From: Mageeibacillus sp. UBA4314
Lineage (GTDB): Bacteria > Bacillota > Clostridia > Saccharofermentanales > Saccharofermentanaceae
NCBI GenBank assembly: GCA_002394605.1
Contig: DGUI01000037.1
Span: 3,875-67,874 of the forward strand
Length of the DNA: 64,000 bases
Direction: 5' to 3'
Part shown: one piece after another, positions 1 to 9,152 of the stretch
Layout: each line of letters begins with the position of its first letter
How positions within the stretch are numbered: position 1 is the first letter of the stretch
The notes under the pieces: model-generated
What the model saw: the letters and a program-made list of their open reading frames with translations, nothing else
What the model was told of the DNA's origin: nothing
Databases searched by the model: none
Position numbers and translations under genes: made by a program

Positions 1-1317
1 GACGAGGCGGAAGAAATCTTCTCCACCATCCTCAACTCCTCCACGGACATCCAGTTCCTCTATGTCTACGCTTTCCGCGAGGACGGCTGCCACGTGGTAT
101 TCGATATCGATACTGAGGAAGCCGCAGCTGACAAGTTCGGCGACGTGCTCGAATATGATGAAGGCTTCCTCCCTCACAAGCAGGAACTCCTGAAGGGCGA
201 GAAGATCGATACCATGATCACGGATGACTCCTACGGTTGGCTTCTTACGGTCTGCAACCCCGTCTATAACGAGAAGGGCGAATGCGTATGCTACGCCTGC
301 GCGGACATATCCATGGAGCAGCTGACGACCGAGTGCTACGGCTTCCTGGCAAGGGAGATATCGCTCTTCCTGGGCGTATTCATCCTGATCCTGACGGTCG
401 GCCTGTGGCTCGCGCACTACAACATCATAATGCCCGTTAACTCAATGGCGGTAAGCACCGCTCATTTCTCCTACCAGGACGAGGAGTCTCTTGAGGAGAG
501 CGTTGACAGGCTGAAGCACCTGGGCATCAGGACGGGAGATGAGATCGAGAATCTGTATCATTCTTTCGTGAAGACGAGCGAAGACAATGTTCATTATGTA
601 ACCGATATCCAGAGCAAGACGGAGACGATCTCCAAGATGCAGAGCGGCCTGATCCTGGTGCTCGCAGACGTTGTGGAGAGCAGGGACGAGAATACGGGAT
701 TCCACATCCGCAAGACGGCAGCGTATGCAGGTCTCGTCCTGAAGGGATTAAGGCAGCTTGGATATTACTCCGATCAGATCACCGACACGTTCATCCAGGA
801 CGTAGTAAGCGCTGCGCCTCTTCATGACATCGGCAAGATCGAGGTCCCTGACGCGATCCTCAACAAGCCCGGCAGGCTCGATGACGATGAGTATGAGATC
901 ATGAAGACACACGCCATGGCCGGCAGCCGCATGATCCAGAAAGCAATGAAGAACGTGCCTGACTCAGGCTACCTGAACGAAGCTAAGAACCTGGCGGAAT
1001 TCCACCATGAGAAATGGAACGGCCAGGGCTATCCTCACGGACTCAAGGGCGAAGAGATCCCGCTGTCAGCAAGGGCGCTTGCCGTTGCTGACGTATTCGA
1101 TGCACTGGTGTCCAAGAGGATCTATAAGCCTCCGTTCACGATCGATGAGGCATTGAAGATTATCCGTGAAGGTTCGGGAACGCATTTCGATCCGAAGATC
1201 GTAGAGGCGTTCTTCCTCATGGAGAAGGAGATCCGCGGGGTCGCAGAGACGTTCTCAGAGGATACCCTGAACAACCTCAACTACGAGCTCAAGCATATTC
1301 ATCTCAAGGGTTTGTAA
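1..1317 (+). CDS. HD-GYP domain sensor protein (5' end missing)
   Basis: The reading frame is open from base 1, so the gene starts upstream and the visible 438 residues are its C-terminal part. The first ~115 residues resemble an extracellular Cache/PAS-like sensor. One membrane helix follows at about residues 121-138, then a linker, then an HD-GYP domain at about 220-405. The metal-binding HDIGK motif, a downstream HH pair (FHHEKWNGQGYP) and DVFDALVSKR are all present. HD-GYP proteins typically hydrolyse cyclic di-GMP or related cyclic dinucleotides, with the catalytic domain in the cytoplasm. The ligand is unknown. The 3' end overlaps the convergent yhaM-like gene by 19 bp. Confidence 0.9.
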   Translation, partial: DEAEEIFSTILNSSTDIQFLYVYAFREDGCHVVFDIDTEEAAADKFGDVLEYDEGFLPHKQELLKGEKIDTMITDDSYGWLLTVCNPVYNEKGECVCYACADISMEQLTTECYGFLAREISLFLGVFILILTVGLWLAHYNIIMPVNSMAVSTAHFSYQDEESLEESVDRLKHLGIRTGDEIENLYHSFVKTSEDNVHYVTDIQSKTETISKMQSGLILVLADVVESRDENTGFHIRKTAAYAGLVLKGLRQLGYYSDQITDTFIQDVVSAAPLHDIGKIEVPDAILNKPGRLDDDEYEIMKTHAMAGSRMIQKAMKNVPDSGYLNEAKNLAEFHHEKWNGQGYPHGLKGEEIPLSARALAVADVFDALVSKRIYKPPFTIDEALKIIREGSGTHFDPKIVEAFFLMEKEIRGVAETFSEDTLNNLNYELKHIHLKGL

Positions 1318-2282
1318 ACGAAATTCTCCAGTCCGTAGGGAACCTTGTCTGTCAGTTCGCCCGGCTTCAGATCATTAAACCTGTTCTCAAAGACATACAT
1401 CTTCGCATCGATCTGGTCGATGTAGTGGAGCATCTGCGCCTCAGCCGTTGCAGGGCCCTTCACTGCTCCCCACTCGGGATTCAGATGGTGCGACAGTATC
1501 ATGTGCTTGAGGAGCATGACCTTCTCGGGGTCGTACTTGCCCGGGTTCTTCACCGCCACGTCGTGGATCATCTCCGCACCCATGTAAAGGTGTCCCATGA
1601 GCTGTCCCTCAGTCGTATATGTGATATCTCCGGCCGTTGACGTCTTCATCTCCCTGATCTTGGCGATGTCGTGGAGCGCTACTGCCGACAGCAGTATCTT
1701 CGCATCAAGTGACTTATAGATCTGGCACAGAAGCGTCGCCGAAGCGAACATCCTGTATGTGTGATACACAAGTCCGCCGATGATGTCGTGGTGCATGCCC
1801 TTGGCCGCCCCCGAGAAAACAAATGCTTCCCTGTTCTCTTCGAGCAGCTCGGCCGCGAGCCCCGTTATGGAAGTATACTCTCCCTCCGTAGTGGTAAGTG
1901 ACTTCAGGTGACCCACCATCTTATCGAAAGAAACGTCAACGTCTATGGGCGCCGTCACCAGGAAATCCACCGGCCTGGCAGCCTTCGCCGTGGGCCTTAT
2001 GTCATCGAGCCTTAAGCTCTTGCCGTTGTTGAAAGCCTGGACAGTAATGTCGCAGTCGGCAACAACGCCGTCCGAGATCCCTTTCGCAGTGATCTCTGAT
2101 GCTGCCGTATTGAACATCTTGATATCGTGCTTGTCGTATCCGTCAGTAACCTTGACATCAACGTAGGAACCGCCGTTCTTCTGTGCCTTCTCTGTAAAAG
2201 ACAGCACGAGGAGCGGGCGTGAGAATACCTTCTCATCAACTTCCAGTTCCGAGAGTTTTTTGTAATCGTCTTTAATAGCCAT
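1299..2282 (-). CDS. yhaM: YhaM-type 3'-5' exoribonuclease (OB fold + HD)
   Basis: This 327-residue protein has an N-terminal OB-fold-like nucleic-acid-binding region (about 15-100) and a C-terminal HD domain. The HD domain shows GGLVYHTYRM, ALHDIAKI and a later ILSHH. Length and order match the YhaM family (~314 residues), cytoplasmic 3'-to-5' exoribonucleases of Gram-positive bacteria. It is the last gene of a minus-strand run beginning at metG, 21 bp after a small membrane protein gene. Its 3' end overlaps the convergent HD-GYP gene, so the two transcripts are partly complementary. Family assignment is firm; the substrate is inferred. Confidence 0.82.
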   Translation of the reverse strand: MAIKDDYKKLSELEVDEKVFSRPLLVLSFTEKAQKNGGSYVDVKVTDGYDKHDIKMFNTAASEITAKGISDGVVADCDITVQAFNNGKSLRLDDIRPTAKAARPVDFLVTAPIDVDVSFDKMVGHLKSLTTTEGEYTSITGLAAELLEENREAFVFSGAAKGMHHDIIGGLVYHTYRMFASATLLCQIYKSLDAKILLSAVALHDIAKIREMKTSTAGDITYTTEGQLMGHLYMGAEMIHDVAVKNPGKYDPEKVMLLKHMILSHHLNPEWGAVKGPATAEAQMLHYIDQIDAKMYVFENRFNDLKPGELTDKVPYGLENFVYKPLR

Positions 2283-2303
2283 GAGTGACCGTCCTGTCTA
2301 TCC

Positions 2304-2765
2304 TTATTTGCGGCTGTAGTAGATATAGAAGTACGCCTTGCCGTCAGCTTCCTTATCGCAGATGTAGATAAGTGCATGATCATCATATTCGAGCCCGCTG
2401 AGCCACACAACGGAACCGGATGCCGGCACAGGCCTGAGCTTCGCAGTGGCAAGTGACTTCGCCTCGTAATCCTTGTACTGGATATCGGACATCATCTCAC
2501 CGGGCGCGTTGTACATGTCCTTGAACATCGCATAGTACTGCTCCCAGGATCCGTCCTTGACCTCCATCTTCACCTCGTAGTACACGCGCCTGAACAGGAA
2601 ACCCTTCTTCTCGGTCGCGATGATCTTCAGGTTATCGTCTTCCGCAAACTCATACGGATTCGTCCTGTTAATCAGTGCGCCCGTCCTGTCATAGACAAAA
2701 CAGAAGATCAGGATGCCTACCAGCAACACGGTTACGATCAAAAGTGTAAAGTCACGCTTACTCAT
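2304..2765 (-). CDS. small membrane-anchored protein of unknown function
   Basis: A 153-residue protein with one N-terminal hydrophobic helix (about residues 7-26) after a short positively charged start, so most of it should lie outside the membrane. There is no lipobox and no domain I recognise. The rest is polar with many Lys, Tyr and Asp residues and ends YFYIYYSRK. GAGGTA lies upstream of the ATG. It sits between tatD and the yhaM-like gene and is probably cotranscribed with them; nothing in the sequence indicates its role. Confidence 0.7.
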   Translation of the reverse strand: MSKRDFTLLIVTVLLVGILIFCFVYDRTGALINRTNPYEFAEDDNLKIIATEKKGFLFRRVYYEVKMEVKDGSWEQYYAMFKDMYNAPGEMMSDIQYKDYEAKSLATAKLRPVPASGSVVWLSGLEYDDHALIYICDKEADGKAYFYIYYSRK

Positions 2766-2793
2766 AAAGTACCTCAGTTCATTTTTATCTATT

Positions 2794-3648
2794 TTAACCC
2801 ATCAGCCCGTACAATGCGATGCCGTTTTGAGTGGTGATGCGGCAGATGTCCGATATATCGGACTTAAGTATCTCTGCGAGTTTTAATGCCACGTATGGAA
2901 CGAATTCCGGCTCGTTCCTCATCCCTCTGTTAGGCTCGGGAGTAAGGTAAGGGGAATCTGTCTCTATGACTATCCTGTCAATGGGGACACGTTTTACGAC
3001 CTCGGGAGTCTTCTTGTTGTTCTTGAACGTCAGAGGCCCGTCAACGCCAATATAGAATCCCATCCTGACCATCTCTTCGGCTGCCTCCGGGGACATGGAA
3101 CAGCAGTGGCACACGCCGGGGTTGGCGCGCAGCGCTCCGCGCTTATAAAAGTCCCTCAATATATCAAGGCAGTCCCCCGTCGCATCACGCTCGTGAAGTA
3201 TTATGGGAATATCCATCTCCTTAGCAAGCACCAGCTGCTTACGGAACACTTCCCGCTGCACGTCGCGGGGCGAGAGATCATAGTAGTAGTCAAGGCCGAT
3301 CTCACCCAAGGCCATAATGCCGTTATTCTGCCTGGTCTCCTTGTCCAGGAACCTGACAAGCTCCTCTTCAGCTTCAGGGGAATATGTTGACGCCTCGTGA
3401 GGATGAATGCCTACGGACGCAAATAAAGACACGCCGTGCTTACCGTCGTTAGTATTGCGGTAATCCACGGCCTGTCTTGAAGTCGCTATATTATCAGCAG
3501 GGATCAGGATCCTCGTAACGCCCGCCTCCGAAGCTGCGAGCAGGACATCATCGGGAGTCCTGCCCTCCTCTTCGAACCTGTGATCATACAGATGCGCATG
3601 CGTGTCGAAGAATCCGGCAGTTCCACGGTAATGCTTAGCTTCTCTCAT
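2794..3648 (-). CDS. tatD: TatD-family metal-dependent hydrolase
   Basis: A 284-residue TIM-barrel hydrolase with the family motifs in order: FFDTHAHLYD at the N-terminus (first metal-binding histidines), ALGEIGLDYYYD, ILHERDA, a histidine in GVCHCC, and IETDSPYLTPEPNRG near the C-terminus. TatD proteins are cytoplasmic metal-dependent nucleases, usually 250-290 residues. It lies 27 bp after metG on the same strand. The metG-tatD order is common in Bacillota and supports an operon. Confidence 0.92.
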   Translation of the reverse strand: MREAKHYRGTAGFFDTHAHLYDHRFEEEGRTPDDVLLAASEAGVTRILIPADNIATSRQAVDYRNTNDGKHGVSLFASVGIHPHEASTYSPEAEEELVRFLDKETRQNNGIMALGEIGLDYYYDLSPRDVQREVFRKQLVLAKEMDIPIILHERDATGDCLDILRDFYKRGALRANPGVCHCCSMSPEAAEEMVRMGFYIGVDGPLTFKNNKKTPEVVKRVPIDRIVIETDSPYLTPEPNRGMRNEPEFVPYVALKLAEILKSDISDICRITTQNGIALYGLMG

Positions 3649-3675
3649 CCTGGTACCTGTTACCGCCGCCTGTTA

Positions 3676-5607
3676 TCAGGAGATATCAGCGCCGGGCTTG
3701 ATATCGTCAGCAAACTCAACGACTCTGAACTTATCACCGTCCCTGACTGACATGATCATGCCGTTGGACTCAAAGCCCATCATCTTACGGGGCTCCAAGT
3801 TAACGATCATTGCCAGCGTCTTGCCGATGAGGTCCTCAGGCTTATAGTATTTGGCAATACCCGAGAGCACCTGTCTCTCGCCGAAACCGTCATCAACGAT
3901 GAACTTCAGGAGCTTATCCGACTTAGGGACCTTCTCGCACTTCAACACCTTAACAGCCCTCAGATCCAGCGCTGCGAAATTATCAAACTTCGTCAGTTCC
4001 TTCAAAGGCTCCTCCGGAAGTTCTCTCTTGGGAGCACTCATTGCATCGAGTTCAGCTAATTCCTTCTCCACGTCTATCCTCGGGAAGAGTACGGGACCCT
4101 TCTTAACTGTAACATCAGCAGGAAGACCGTGCTTAACCGATGCATCTTCCCACTTTGTGTTCGCATCCGAAGCACCGATCTGCTCATAGATCGCAGGAGC
4201 CGTGTTAGGCATTGCAGGAGACAGAAGTATCGTGCATCTCCTGATCGCATCCAGCAGGTTATAAAGAACGGCTGCCAGCCTCGGCTTCTTCGCATCGTCC
4301 TTAGCCAGTACCCAAGGCTCGTTCTCGTCAATATATTTGTTTGCCCTGGCGATGACTCTGAAGATCCTCTCCAGCGCATCAGCAATGTGGAAGCTCTCGT
4401 AATTCTCCTCAACATAAGAGGGAAGCCCGTCAAGCTGTGCGAGCAGATCGCCGTCGGCATCAGTAAATTCCTTATCTGCAGGAAGCGTCCCGTCGAAATA
4501 CTTGATGGCCATCGCCACAGTCCTCGACACCAGATTACCCAGGTCATTAGCCAGATCGGAATTAATCCTGTTGAACATCATCTCATTGTTGTAAGGACAG
4601 TCGGAACCGTAAGGCATCTCTCTCAGCAGGTGATACCTCAGTGCATCAACACCATACCTGTCAGCCAGAATGAACGGATCGATGACATTGCCCGAAGACT
4701 TGCTCATCTTGCCCCCGCCGAAAGTGATCCACCCGTGTCCGTAGATCTTCTTCGGCAACGGTACATCCAGCGCCATCAGGATCGCCGGCCAGATCAGCGA
4801 ATGGAACCTTACGATCTCCTTAGCCATGACATGAATGTCAGCCGGCCAGTACTTGTCAAAATCATCATATGCATCGTTCATGAAGCCCAGTGCCGTGATA
4901 TAGTTTGACAGTGCGTCAACCCACACGTACACAACATGCTTCTCATCGAAAGTAACCGGGATCCCCCACTTGAAGCTCGTCCTCGACACACAAAGATCCT
5001 GAAGTCCCGGGTCGATAAAGTTGCTGATCATCTCATTGACCCTGGTCTTCGGATTAAGGAAGTTCTTCTCCTCATCAAGCAGCAGTTCCTTCAACTTAGG
5101 ACCAAACTCCGACAGCTTAAAGAAGTATGCCTCCTCGCTTGCATCAGTAACATCCCTTCCGCAGTCAGGGCACTTGCCGTCCACAAGCTGGCTCTCGGTC
5201 CAGAAAGACTCACACGGTGTGCAATACTTGCCCTTATACTCGCTCTTGTAGATGTAGCCCCTGTCATAGAGCTCCTTAAAGATATTCTGAACAGCCTTAA
5301 CATGATAGTCGTCGGTTGTCCTGATGAACCTGTCGTAAGTGATCCCGAGCCTCTCCCAAAGCTTCTTAAAATTAGCAACTATGTCGTCGACATACTCCTT
5401 GGGAGTGACGCCCTCTTCCTGGGCCTTCTTCTCTATCTTCTGTCCGTGCTCATCAGTTCCCGTCAGGAACATTACATCATACCCCTGCATTCGCTTCATC
5501 CTGGATACGCAGTCGCAAGCGAGCGTAGTATAGCAATGACCGATGTGCGGGTTCCCCGACGGATAGTAGATCGGGGTCGTGATGTAAAATTTCTTACTGT
5601 CAGACAT
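3676..5607 (-). CDS. metG: Methionyl-tRNA synthetase
   Basis: A 643-residue class I aminoacyl-tRNA synthetase that charges tRNA-Met. The HIGH-type motif is at NPHIGH near residue 20. A zinc knuckle (CTPCESF...CPDCGRD) follows at about 145-165, and KMSKS (GGGKMSKSSG) is near residue 300. The C-terminal ~105 residues form the OB-fold tRNA-binding appendix (LRAVKVLKCEKVPKSDKLL) used for dimerisation in many bacteria. The start is set by CGGAGGC a few bases before the ATG. Long antisense reading frames within it are shadows. Confidence 0.97.
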   Translation of the reverse strand: MSDSKKFYITTPIYYPSGNPHIGHCYTTLACDCVSRMKRMQGYDVMFLTGTDEHGQKIEKKAQEEGVTPKEYVDDIVANFKKLWERLGITYDRFIRTTDDYHVKAVQNIFKELYDRGYIYKSEYKGKYCTPCESFWTESQLVDGKCPDCGRDVTDASEEAYFFKLSEFGPKLKELLLDEEKNFLNPKTRVNEMISNFIDPGLQDLCVSRTSFKWGIPVTFDEKHVVYVWVDALSNYITALGFMNDAYDDFDKYWPADIHVMAKEIVRFHSLIWPAILMALDVPLPKKIYGHGWITFGGGKMSKSSGNVIDPFILADRYGVDALRYHLLREMPYGSDCPYNNEMMFNRINSDLANDLGNLVSRTVAMAIKYFDGTLPADKEFTDADGDLLAQLDGLPSYVEENYESFHIADALERIFRVIARANKYIDENEPWVLAKDDAKKPRLAAVLYNLLDAIRRCTILLSPAMPNTAPAIYEQIGASDANTKWEDASVKHGLPADVTVKKGPVLFPRIDVEKELAELDAMSAPKRELPEEPLKELTKFDNFAALDLRAVKVLKCEKVPKSDKLLKFIVDDGFGERQVLSGIAKYYKPEDLIGKTLAMIVNLEPRKMMGFESNGMIMSVRDGDKFRVVEFADDIKPGADIS

Positions 5608-5713
5608 GATAAGCCTCCGTTTGTTTAATAAGTAACCAATTGATTATAATGCGAAGGCGCAAGTTTTTCAAATATGAGGGGGTTGGAGGGGTGTAATGCC
5701 ATGGCGTGGCAAA

Positions 5714-5827
5714 AATTCTCTAATATCGTGCACGAAGGAGCTTGTCGTGCAAAAAAATAGAGAATTATCAACTGAATTCTCCATTTTCGCGCACGAGACC
5801 GCCTGCCGTACAGAAAAATAGAGAATC
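5714..5827. repeat. Pair of ~54-bp palindromic repeats
   Basis: Two tandem imperfect palindromes, 5714-5766 and 5774-5827. Each begins with about AATTCTCT, an A/T stretch and GCACGA, and ends with the inverted complement TCGTGC, A/T stretch, AGAGAATT. They can form long hairpins on either strand. The same unit occurs twice more, also as a tandem pair, at 36600-36716. The pair fills most of the gap between metG and the gene at 5842-6630. It may act as a transcript-end structure or be a mobile REP-like element. Confidence 0.85.
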
Positions 5828-5841
5828 TTCCCACGGTCACA

Positions 5842-6630
5842 TCACTCCTTCCACCCGCTGATGAATCCCGGGGGAAAAACAATATCATCAATCCCCGCCA
5901 TCACGGCAAGCTTAACCTGAGTCTCAAATACATCTGCATAGAATGAACTTGCATCAGCTATATCAACAAATATAATGTCTTTGCTGATCCTGAGTCCCAG
6001 ATCAAGATAGCTTTTGTGGCGGTTGACTGATCTGTTTGCATATTTGATCCTGTCAAGCGCGCCGTTTATCTCGATGCCGATACAACGCTCCTGTTCAGGC
6101 ACCTTAAAAGTAATGTCGGGATATAGCATGCCAAACGGATCGTTCCCTACCGCTATCTCGATCTTGTATTCATAGCCAAACTTTTCAAGGATAATGCACC
6201 CGAGCATCTCATTCTTGGAACGGAGCAGGTGACCTTTGTATTCGATCGGATGTTCTATCGGGACCGGATTTGCCCCTTCGGCAGCACTGTCAAAAAACTC
6301 CGAAGTGAAGATGGAACGTACTGTTTTCTTAAGAGGATACTTAAGTTTGCGGGGTGCACATTTACATATCAGATTCCATTCTTCAGTCAGTGCGTTCAAT
6401 TTATTGCAGAGGTCCTGGTATTCACTGATCAATACAGCATAACATTCTCCATTCGCTGTATCTGTATAAAGCCTCTTCTTGTTATACGCATTAATACTGC
6501 CATCTAATGGATCATATGTAACATACACGACCGGACGCGTACGGTATATACCGAAGTGCCCGTGCGGTAATTCGGCGATCCTTTTCTCATAGTAACTGAT
6601 CAATAATTCATATTCTTTTAAGTTTTCCAT
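5842..6630 (-). CDS. PD-(D/E)XK nuclease-like protein
   Basis: This 262-residue protein has a charged helical N-terminal half and a C-terminal domain with the spacing of PD-(D/E)XK nucleases. The elements are a glutamate in LRSKNEMLG, an aspartate in YPDITFK, then GIEINGALD followed by ANRSVNRHKSYLDLGL. Similar uncharacterised proteins (SK-E, YPD-T, E-x-x-G patterns) are frequent in clostridia; the lysine of the classical ExK is replaced by Asn (E-x-N), so activity is uncertain. A -10-like TATGAT lies 6 nt before the ATG with no ribosome binding site, suggesting a leaderless mRNA. The neighbours are unrelated. Confidence 0.65.
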   Translation of the reverse strand: MENLKEYELLISYYEKRIAELPHGHFGIYRTRPVVYVTYDPLDGSINAYNKKRLYTDTANGECYAVLISEYQDLCNKLNALTEEWNLICKCAPRKLKYPLKKTVRSIFTSEFFDSAAEGANPVPIEHPIEYKGHLLRSKNEMLGCIILEKFGYEYKIEIAVGNDPFGMLYPDITFKVPEQERCIGIEINGALDRIKYANRSVNRHKSYLDLGLRISKDIIFVDIADASSFYADVFETQVKLAVMAGIDDIVFPPGFISGWKE

Positions 6631-6636
6631 GGGGCG

Positions 6637-6642
6637 ATCATA
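6637..6642 (-). promoter_or_regulatory. -10 box TATGAT, leaderless start for the nuclease-like gene
   Basis: On the minus strand TATGAT ends 6 nt before the ATG at 6630. The intervening bases (CGCCCC) contain no Shine-Dalgarno sequence. No good -35 box is visible. If used, transcription would begin at or within a base of the start codon. Confidence 0.4.
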
Positions 6643-6721
6643 CCAACAAAAACGCCCAAAAAACCGAACAAAAAATACGAAAATCGGAAAAATCCGTATT
6701 TTCTCTTTACTCTGCTAAAGA

Positions 6722-6750
6722 CACAAAAACTGCCCCCAAGCGGGGGCAGT
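6722..6750 (-). terminator. Rho-independent terminator of the LRR protein gene
   Basis: A perfect 9-bp stem (ACTGCCCCC / GGGGGCAGT, 6729-6750) with a 4-nt loop. On the minus strand it is followed by a T-rich stretch (TTTTGTGTCTTT). It lies about 25 bp beyond the stop codon at 6775. Confidence 0.85.
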
Positions 6751-6774
6751 AAACAAAACCAAAATCAACCAACC

Positions 6775-8220
6775 TCACGGGTTCTTGCAAACCCCTTTCT
6801 TATCGAACTTATAAGTCTTCTTGCCGATCTTCTTTGAGCAGCTCTTCAGCATCTTGCCGTTGCTTCCGAAGTAATACCACTTTCCGGACTTCTTCACCCA
6901 CTTCTTGGTGTAAGCAACACCGGATGACTTCAGGTAATATGTATTGCCATTTGTATCATCTTTCCAGCCGGACTTGAGCATGACACCCTTTGAAGAGAAG
7001 AGATAATATTTGCCGTCGATCTTCTTGGCGTTGACTTTTGCAACCTTGACATCTGAATCATATTTGCTCTTTACAAAGTAATACCATTTCTTATTGATCT
7101 TCTTCCAGCCGCTCCACTTAACTTTGCCATCGGCATTCATGTAATACCATTCGCCGCGGATCTTGCCCCAGGTGCCAGTCTTTTTGACCTTGACCTTACA
7201 CGTCTTGTCTACCCAGAGGTCTGCGTACATAAGCGTATTCAACGGGAAAGAATAATGGTAAACAGTCTTGTCTCCGCTGTCACTGTATTTCTTGTTATGG
7301 CGGTATGTAATCTTGAGTGCAGGACAATTTTCAAGATTAATGCTCGTCAGTTTATTATGTGAACAGTCAAGACTCTGAATATTCTTGTTGAGTGTAAGGC
7401 TCGACAGATTATTGCTGCCGCACCAGAGCCTCATGAGCTTGCTGCATTTCGATACGTCCAGTTTTGTCAGCTGATTGCTGTCGCAGACCAAGACCAAGAG
7501 CTTTGTGCATGCACTTACATCAAGACTCGTGATTGCATTTGAACTGCAGTACAGATCCTCGAGTTTTGCGTTAGTGCTCAGATCGAGTTCCGTTAAATGA
7601 TTCACCTCGCACCAAAGGTATACGAGTCCTGTACAGCCCTTAACCGTCAGCGAGGTCAATTCATTGCCATTGCATGTTAATCCTACCAGCTTTGTATTAC
7701 TTCCAAGATCCAGTGAAGTGATCTTGTTCTCTGAACAATTCAGTTTTTTGAGAGGCGTGCAGGCTGACACATCCAGCTTTGTAAGCGAATTGTTCTCGCA
7801 GTTGAGTGTCGTCAGTTTTGAGTTTCTGCTTACGTTCAGGCTCGTCAGCTTGTTGCCCTGGCAGTAAAGAGTCTTAAGTTCAGTATTCTTGCTCAAATTG
7901 AGGCTCGTGATATTATTGCCTGCCACATTGATCTTCGTTAATGCCGTGAGATACTCGACACCGGACATATCTGAAATCTTGCTGTCAAAGTCTTCCTCGA
8001 TACAATCGTATACAATGCTCTTCGCCTTGCTTATCTCTTCGTCATTCAGGTAGCCGTTGCCATCGGTATCAAAATTAGCTTTTACATACTGCCTTAATGT
8101 CGAGTCTGAGAATCTTTTATTGATATCCACACCATTATTGGCCGCAAACACACTTCCGCCCAATACACCCATCACCATGACCGCCGTTATGATGCCGGAA
8201 CCGATCTTCTTAATGCCCAT
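6775..8220 (-). CDS. Secreted leucine-rich-repeat protein with cell-wall-binding repeats
   Basis: A 481-residue exported protein. Residues 1-26 are a signal peptide ending near VFAANN. Residues ~30-70 carry an EF-hand/dockerin-like calcium loop (DTDGNGYLNDEE). Residues ~80-310 are about ten short leucine-rich repeats of the form LTxLDVSxCxxLxxLxCxxN. Residues ~340-480 hold Trp/Tyr-rich repeats (GWKKINKKWYYF, GKWYYFGSNGKMLKS) of the choline/cell-wall-binding type. LRRs of this kind mediate protein contacts, so it is probably a surface adhesin-like protein attached non-covalently to wall polymers. AAGGGGGATA precedes the ATG and a terminator follows; it appears monocistronic. Confidence 0.88.
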   Translation of the reverse strand: MGIKKIGSGIITAVMVMGVLGGSVFAANNGVDINKRFSDSTLRQYVKANFDTDGNGYLNDEEISKAKSIVYDCIEEDFDSKISDMSGVEYLTALTKINVAGNNITSLNLSKNTELKTLYCQGNKLTSLNVSRNSKLTTLNCENNSLTKLDVSACTPLKKLNCSENKITSLDLGSNTKLVGLTCNGNELTSLTVKGCTGLVYLWCEVNHLTELDLSTNAKLEDLYCSSNAITSLDVSACTKLLVLVCDSNQLTKLDVSKCSKLMRLWCGSNNLSSLTLNKNIQSLDCSHNKLTSINLENCPALKITYRHNKKYSDSGDKTVYHYSFPLNTLMYADLWVDKTCKVKVKKTGTWGKIRGEWYYMNADGKVKWSGWKKINKKWYYFVKSKYDSDVKVAKVNAKKIDGKYYLFSSKGVMLKSGWKDDTNGNTYYLKSSGVAYTKKWVKKSGKWYYFGSNGKMLKSCSKKIGKKTYKFDKKGVCKNP

Positions 8221-8256
8221 TCGAGTATCCCCCTTTCGAACTGCAAGTATACCTGT

Positions 8257-8262
8257 ATTATA
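8257..8262 (-). promoter_or_regulatory. -10 box TATAAT upstream of the LRR gene
   Basis: A consensus TATAAT on the minus strand, 36 bp before the start codon at 8220. It leaves room for a short leader with AAGGGGG. The -35 region is weak: TTTACG is the best match, at a long spacing. Confidence 0.5.
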
Positions 8263-8402
8263 TCACGGGGAATATGTCCAAAGCGTAAACTTATACCGCT
8301 CGCGACTTCACAAATACCATCCGCGACAACAACCTTGCAAATAAAACTTACTAATGGCAAACTTATCATGGCAAACATAGGTGGTTACATGGGGGTAGCA
8401 AT

Positions 8403-9152
8403 ATGCTGGAAGTAAAAAACGTCACCAAGAAGTATGGCAAGAATCTCGCGTGCGATGATGTGTCTTTCACGCTGGAACCCGGGACTCTTACGGTCCTGCT
8501 GGGTCCTAACGGAGCAGGCAAGAGCACGATCATAAAGTCGATCATCGGCTTTCTTAAGTACAACGGATCGATCACGATAAACGGTATCAACAACAAGACC
8601 ACAGAGGCGCGCAAATACCTGGGTTACATCCCGGAGATGCCGTCGCTTTATCCCACTCTCACAGTCATCGAGCACATGGAGTTCATCGCCAGAGCGTATA
8701 AGCTCACGGACTACAAGGACCGCATCAACATGCTCCTGGAGAGGTTCGAGCTTGACGACAAGCGCAAGAAGTTCGGCGACGAACTCTCGAAAGGAATGCA
8801 GCAAAAGCTCAACCTCTGTTTAGGGCTTCTCCCTGACCCTGACATCATCCTCCTTGACGAGCCGATGTTAGGCCTCGATCCTCACGCGATCAAGGAACTC
8901 AAGAACTTTATCGAGGAGATGAGAAGAGCCGGCAAGACAATGCTCATCAGTACCCACATCATCGACAGCGTCGACATGCTCTGGGACAGAACGATAATCA
9001 TGCAGAACGGCAAGATCCGCGCCAACGTCACAAGAGATGAAGTCGAGGGTGCAGGCAAGTCACTGGAGGACCTCTTCTTCGAGGTCACCGAGGGTATCGA
9101 CAAGAACACCGTTAGCTCCGGTGAAGGCACAGAGGCAGAAGGAGAATCATAA
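8403..9152 (+). CDS. ABC transporter ATP-binding protein
   Basis: A 249-residue ABC ATPase with Walker A GPNGAGKST at about 36-44, Q-loop-region motif GYIPEMPSLYP, signature LSKGMQQKL and Walker B IILLDEP followed by a switch-histidine segment STHI. The Q-loop glutamine appears replaced, as in other ABC-2-type exporters where the motif reads IPE. GGGGGT precedes the ATG. The stop codon overlaps the start of the permease gene by one base, indicating translational coupling. The substrate cannot be read from the sequence; ABC-2 pairs of this size commonly handle peptides, antibiotics or lipids. Confidence 0.92.
   Translation: MLEVKNVTKKYGKNLACDDVSFTLEPGTLTVLLGPNGAGKSTIIKSIIGFLKYNGSITINGINNKTTEARKYLGYIPEMPSLYPTLTVIEHMEFIARAYKLTDYKDRINMLLERFELDDKRKKFGDELSKGMQQKLNLCLGLLPDPDIILLDEPMLGLDPHAIKELKNFIEEMRRAGKTMLISTHIIDSVDMLWDRTIIMQNGKIRANVTRDEVEGAGKSLEDLFFEVTEGIDKNTVSSGEGTEAEGES

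Noticed and set aside
4129..5628. Long plus-strand reading frames of about 230-260 codons opposite metG
   Set aside because: They are shadows of the metG coding sequence with no recognisable protein features or ribosome sites.
5714..5827. CRISPR-like array at the tandem palindromes
   Set aside because: Only two units with no unique spacers of constant length and no cas genes; the units are self-complementary hairpins.
5625..5891. An 88-codon minus-strand reading frame between metG and the nuclease-like gene
   Set aside because: It consists mainly of translated palindromic repeats and overlaps the end of the well-supported gene at 5842; no ribosome site.
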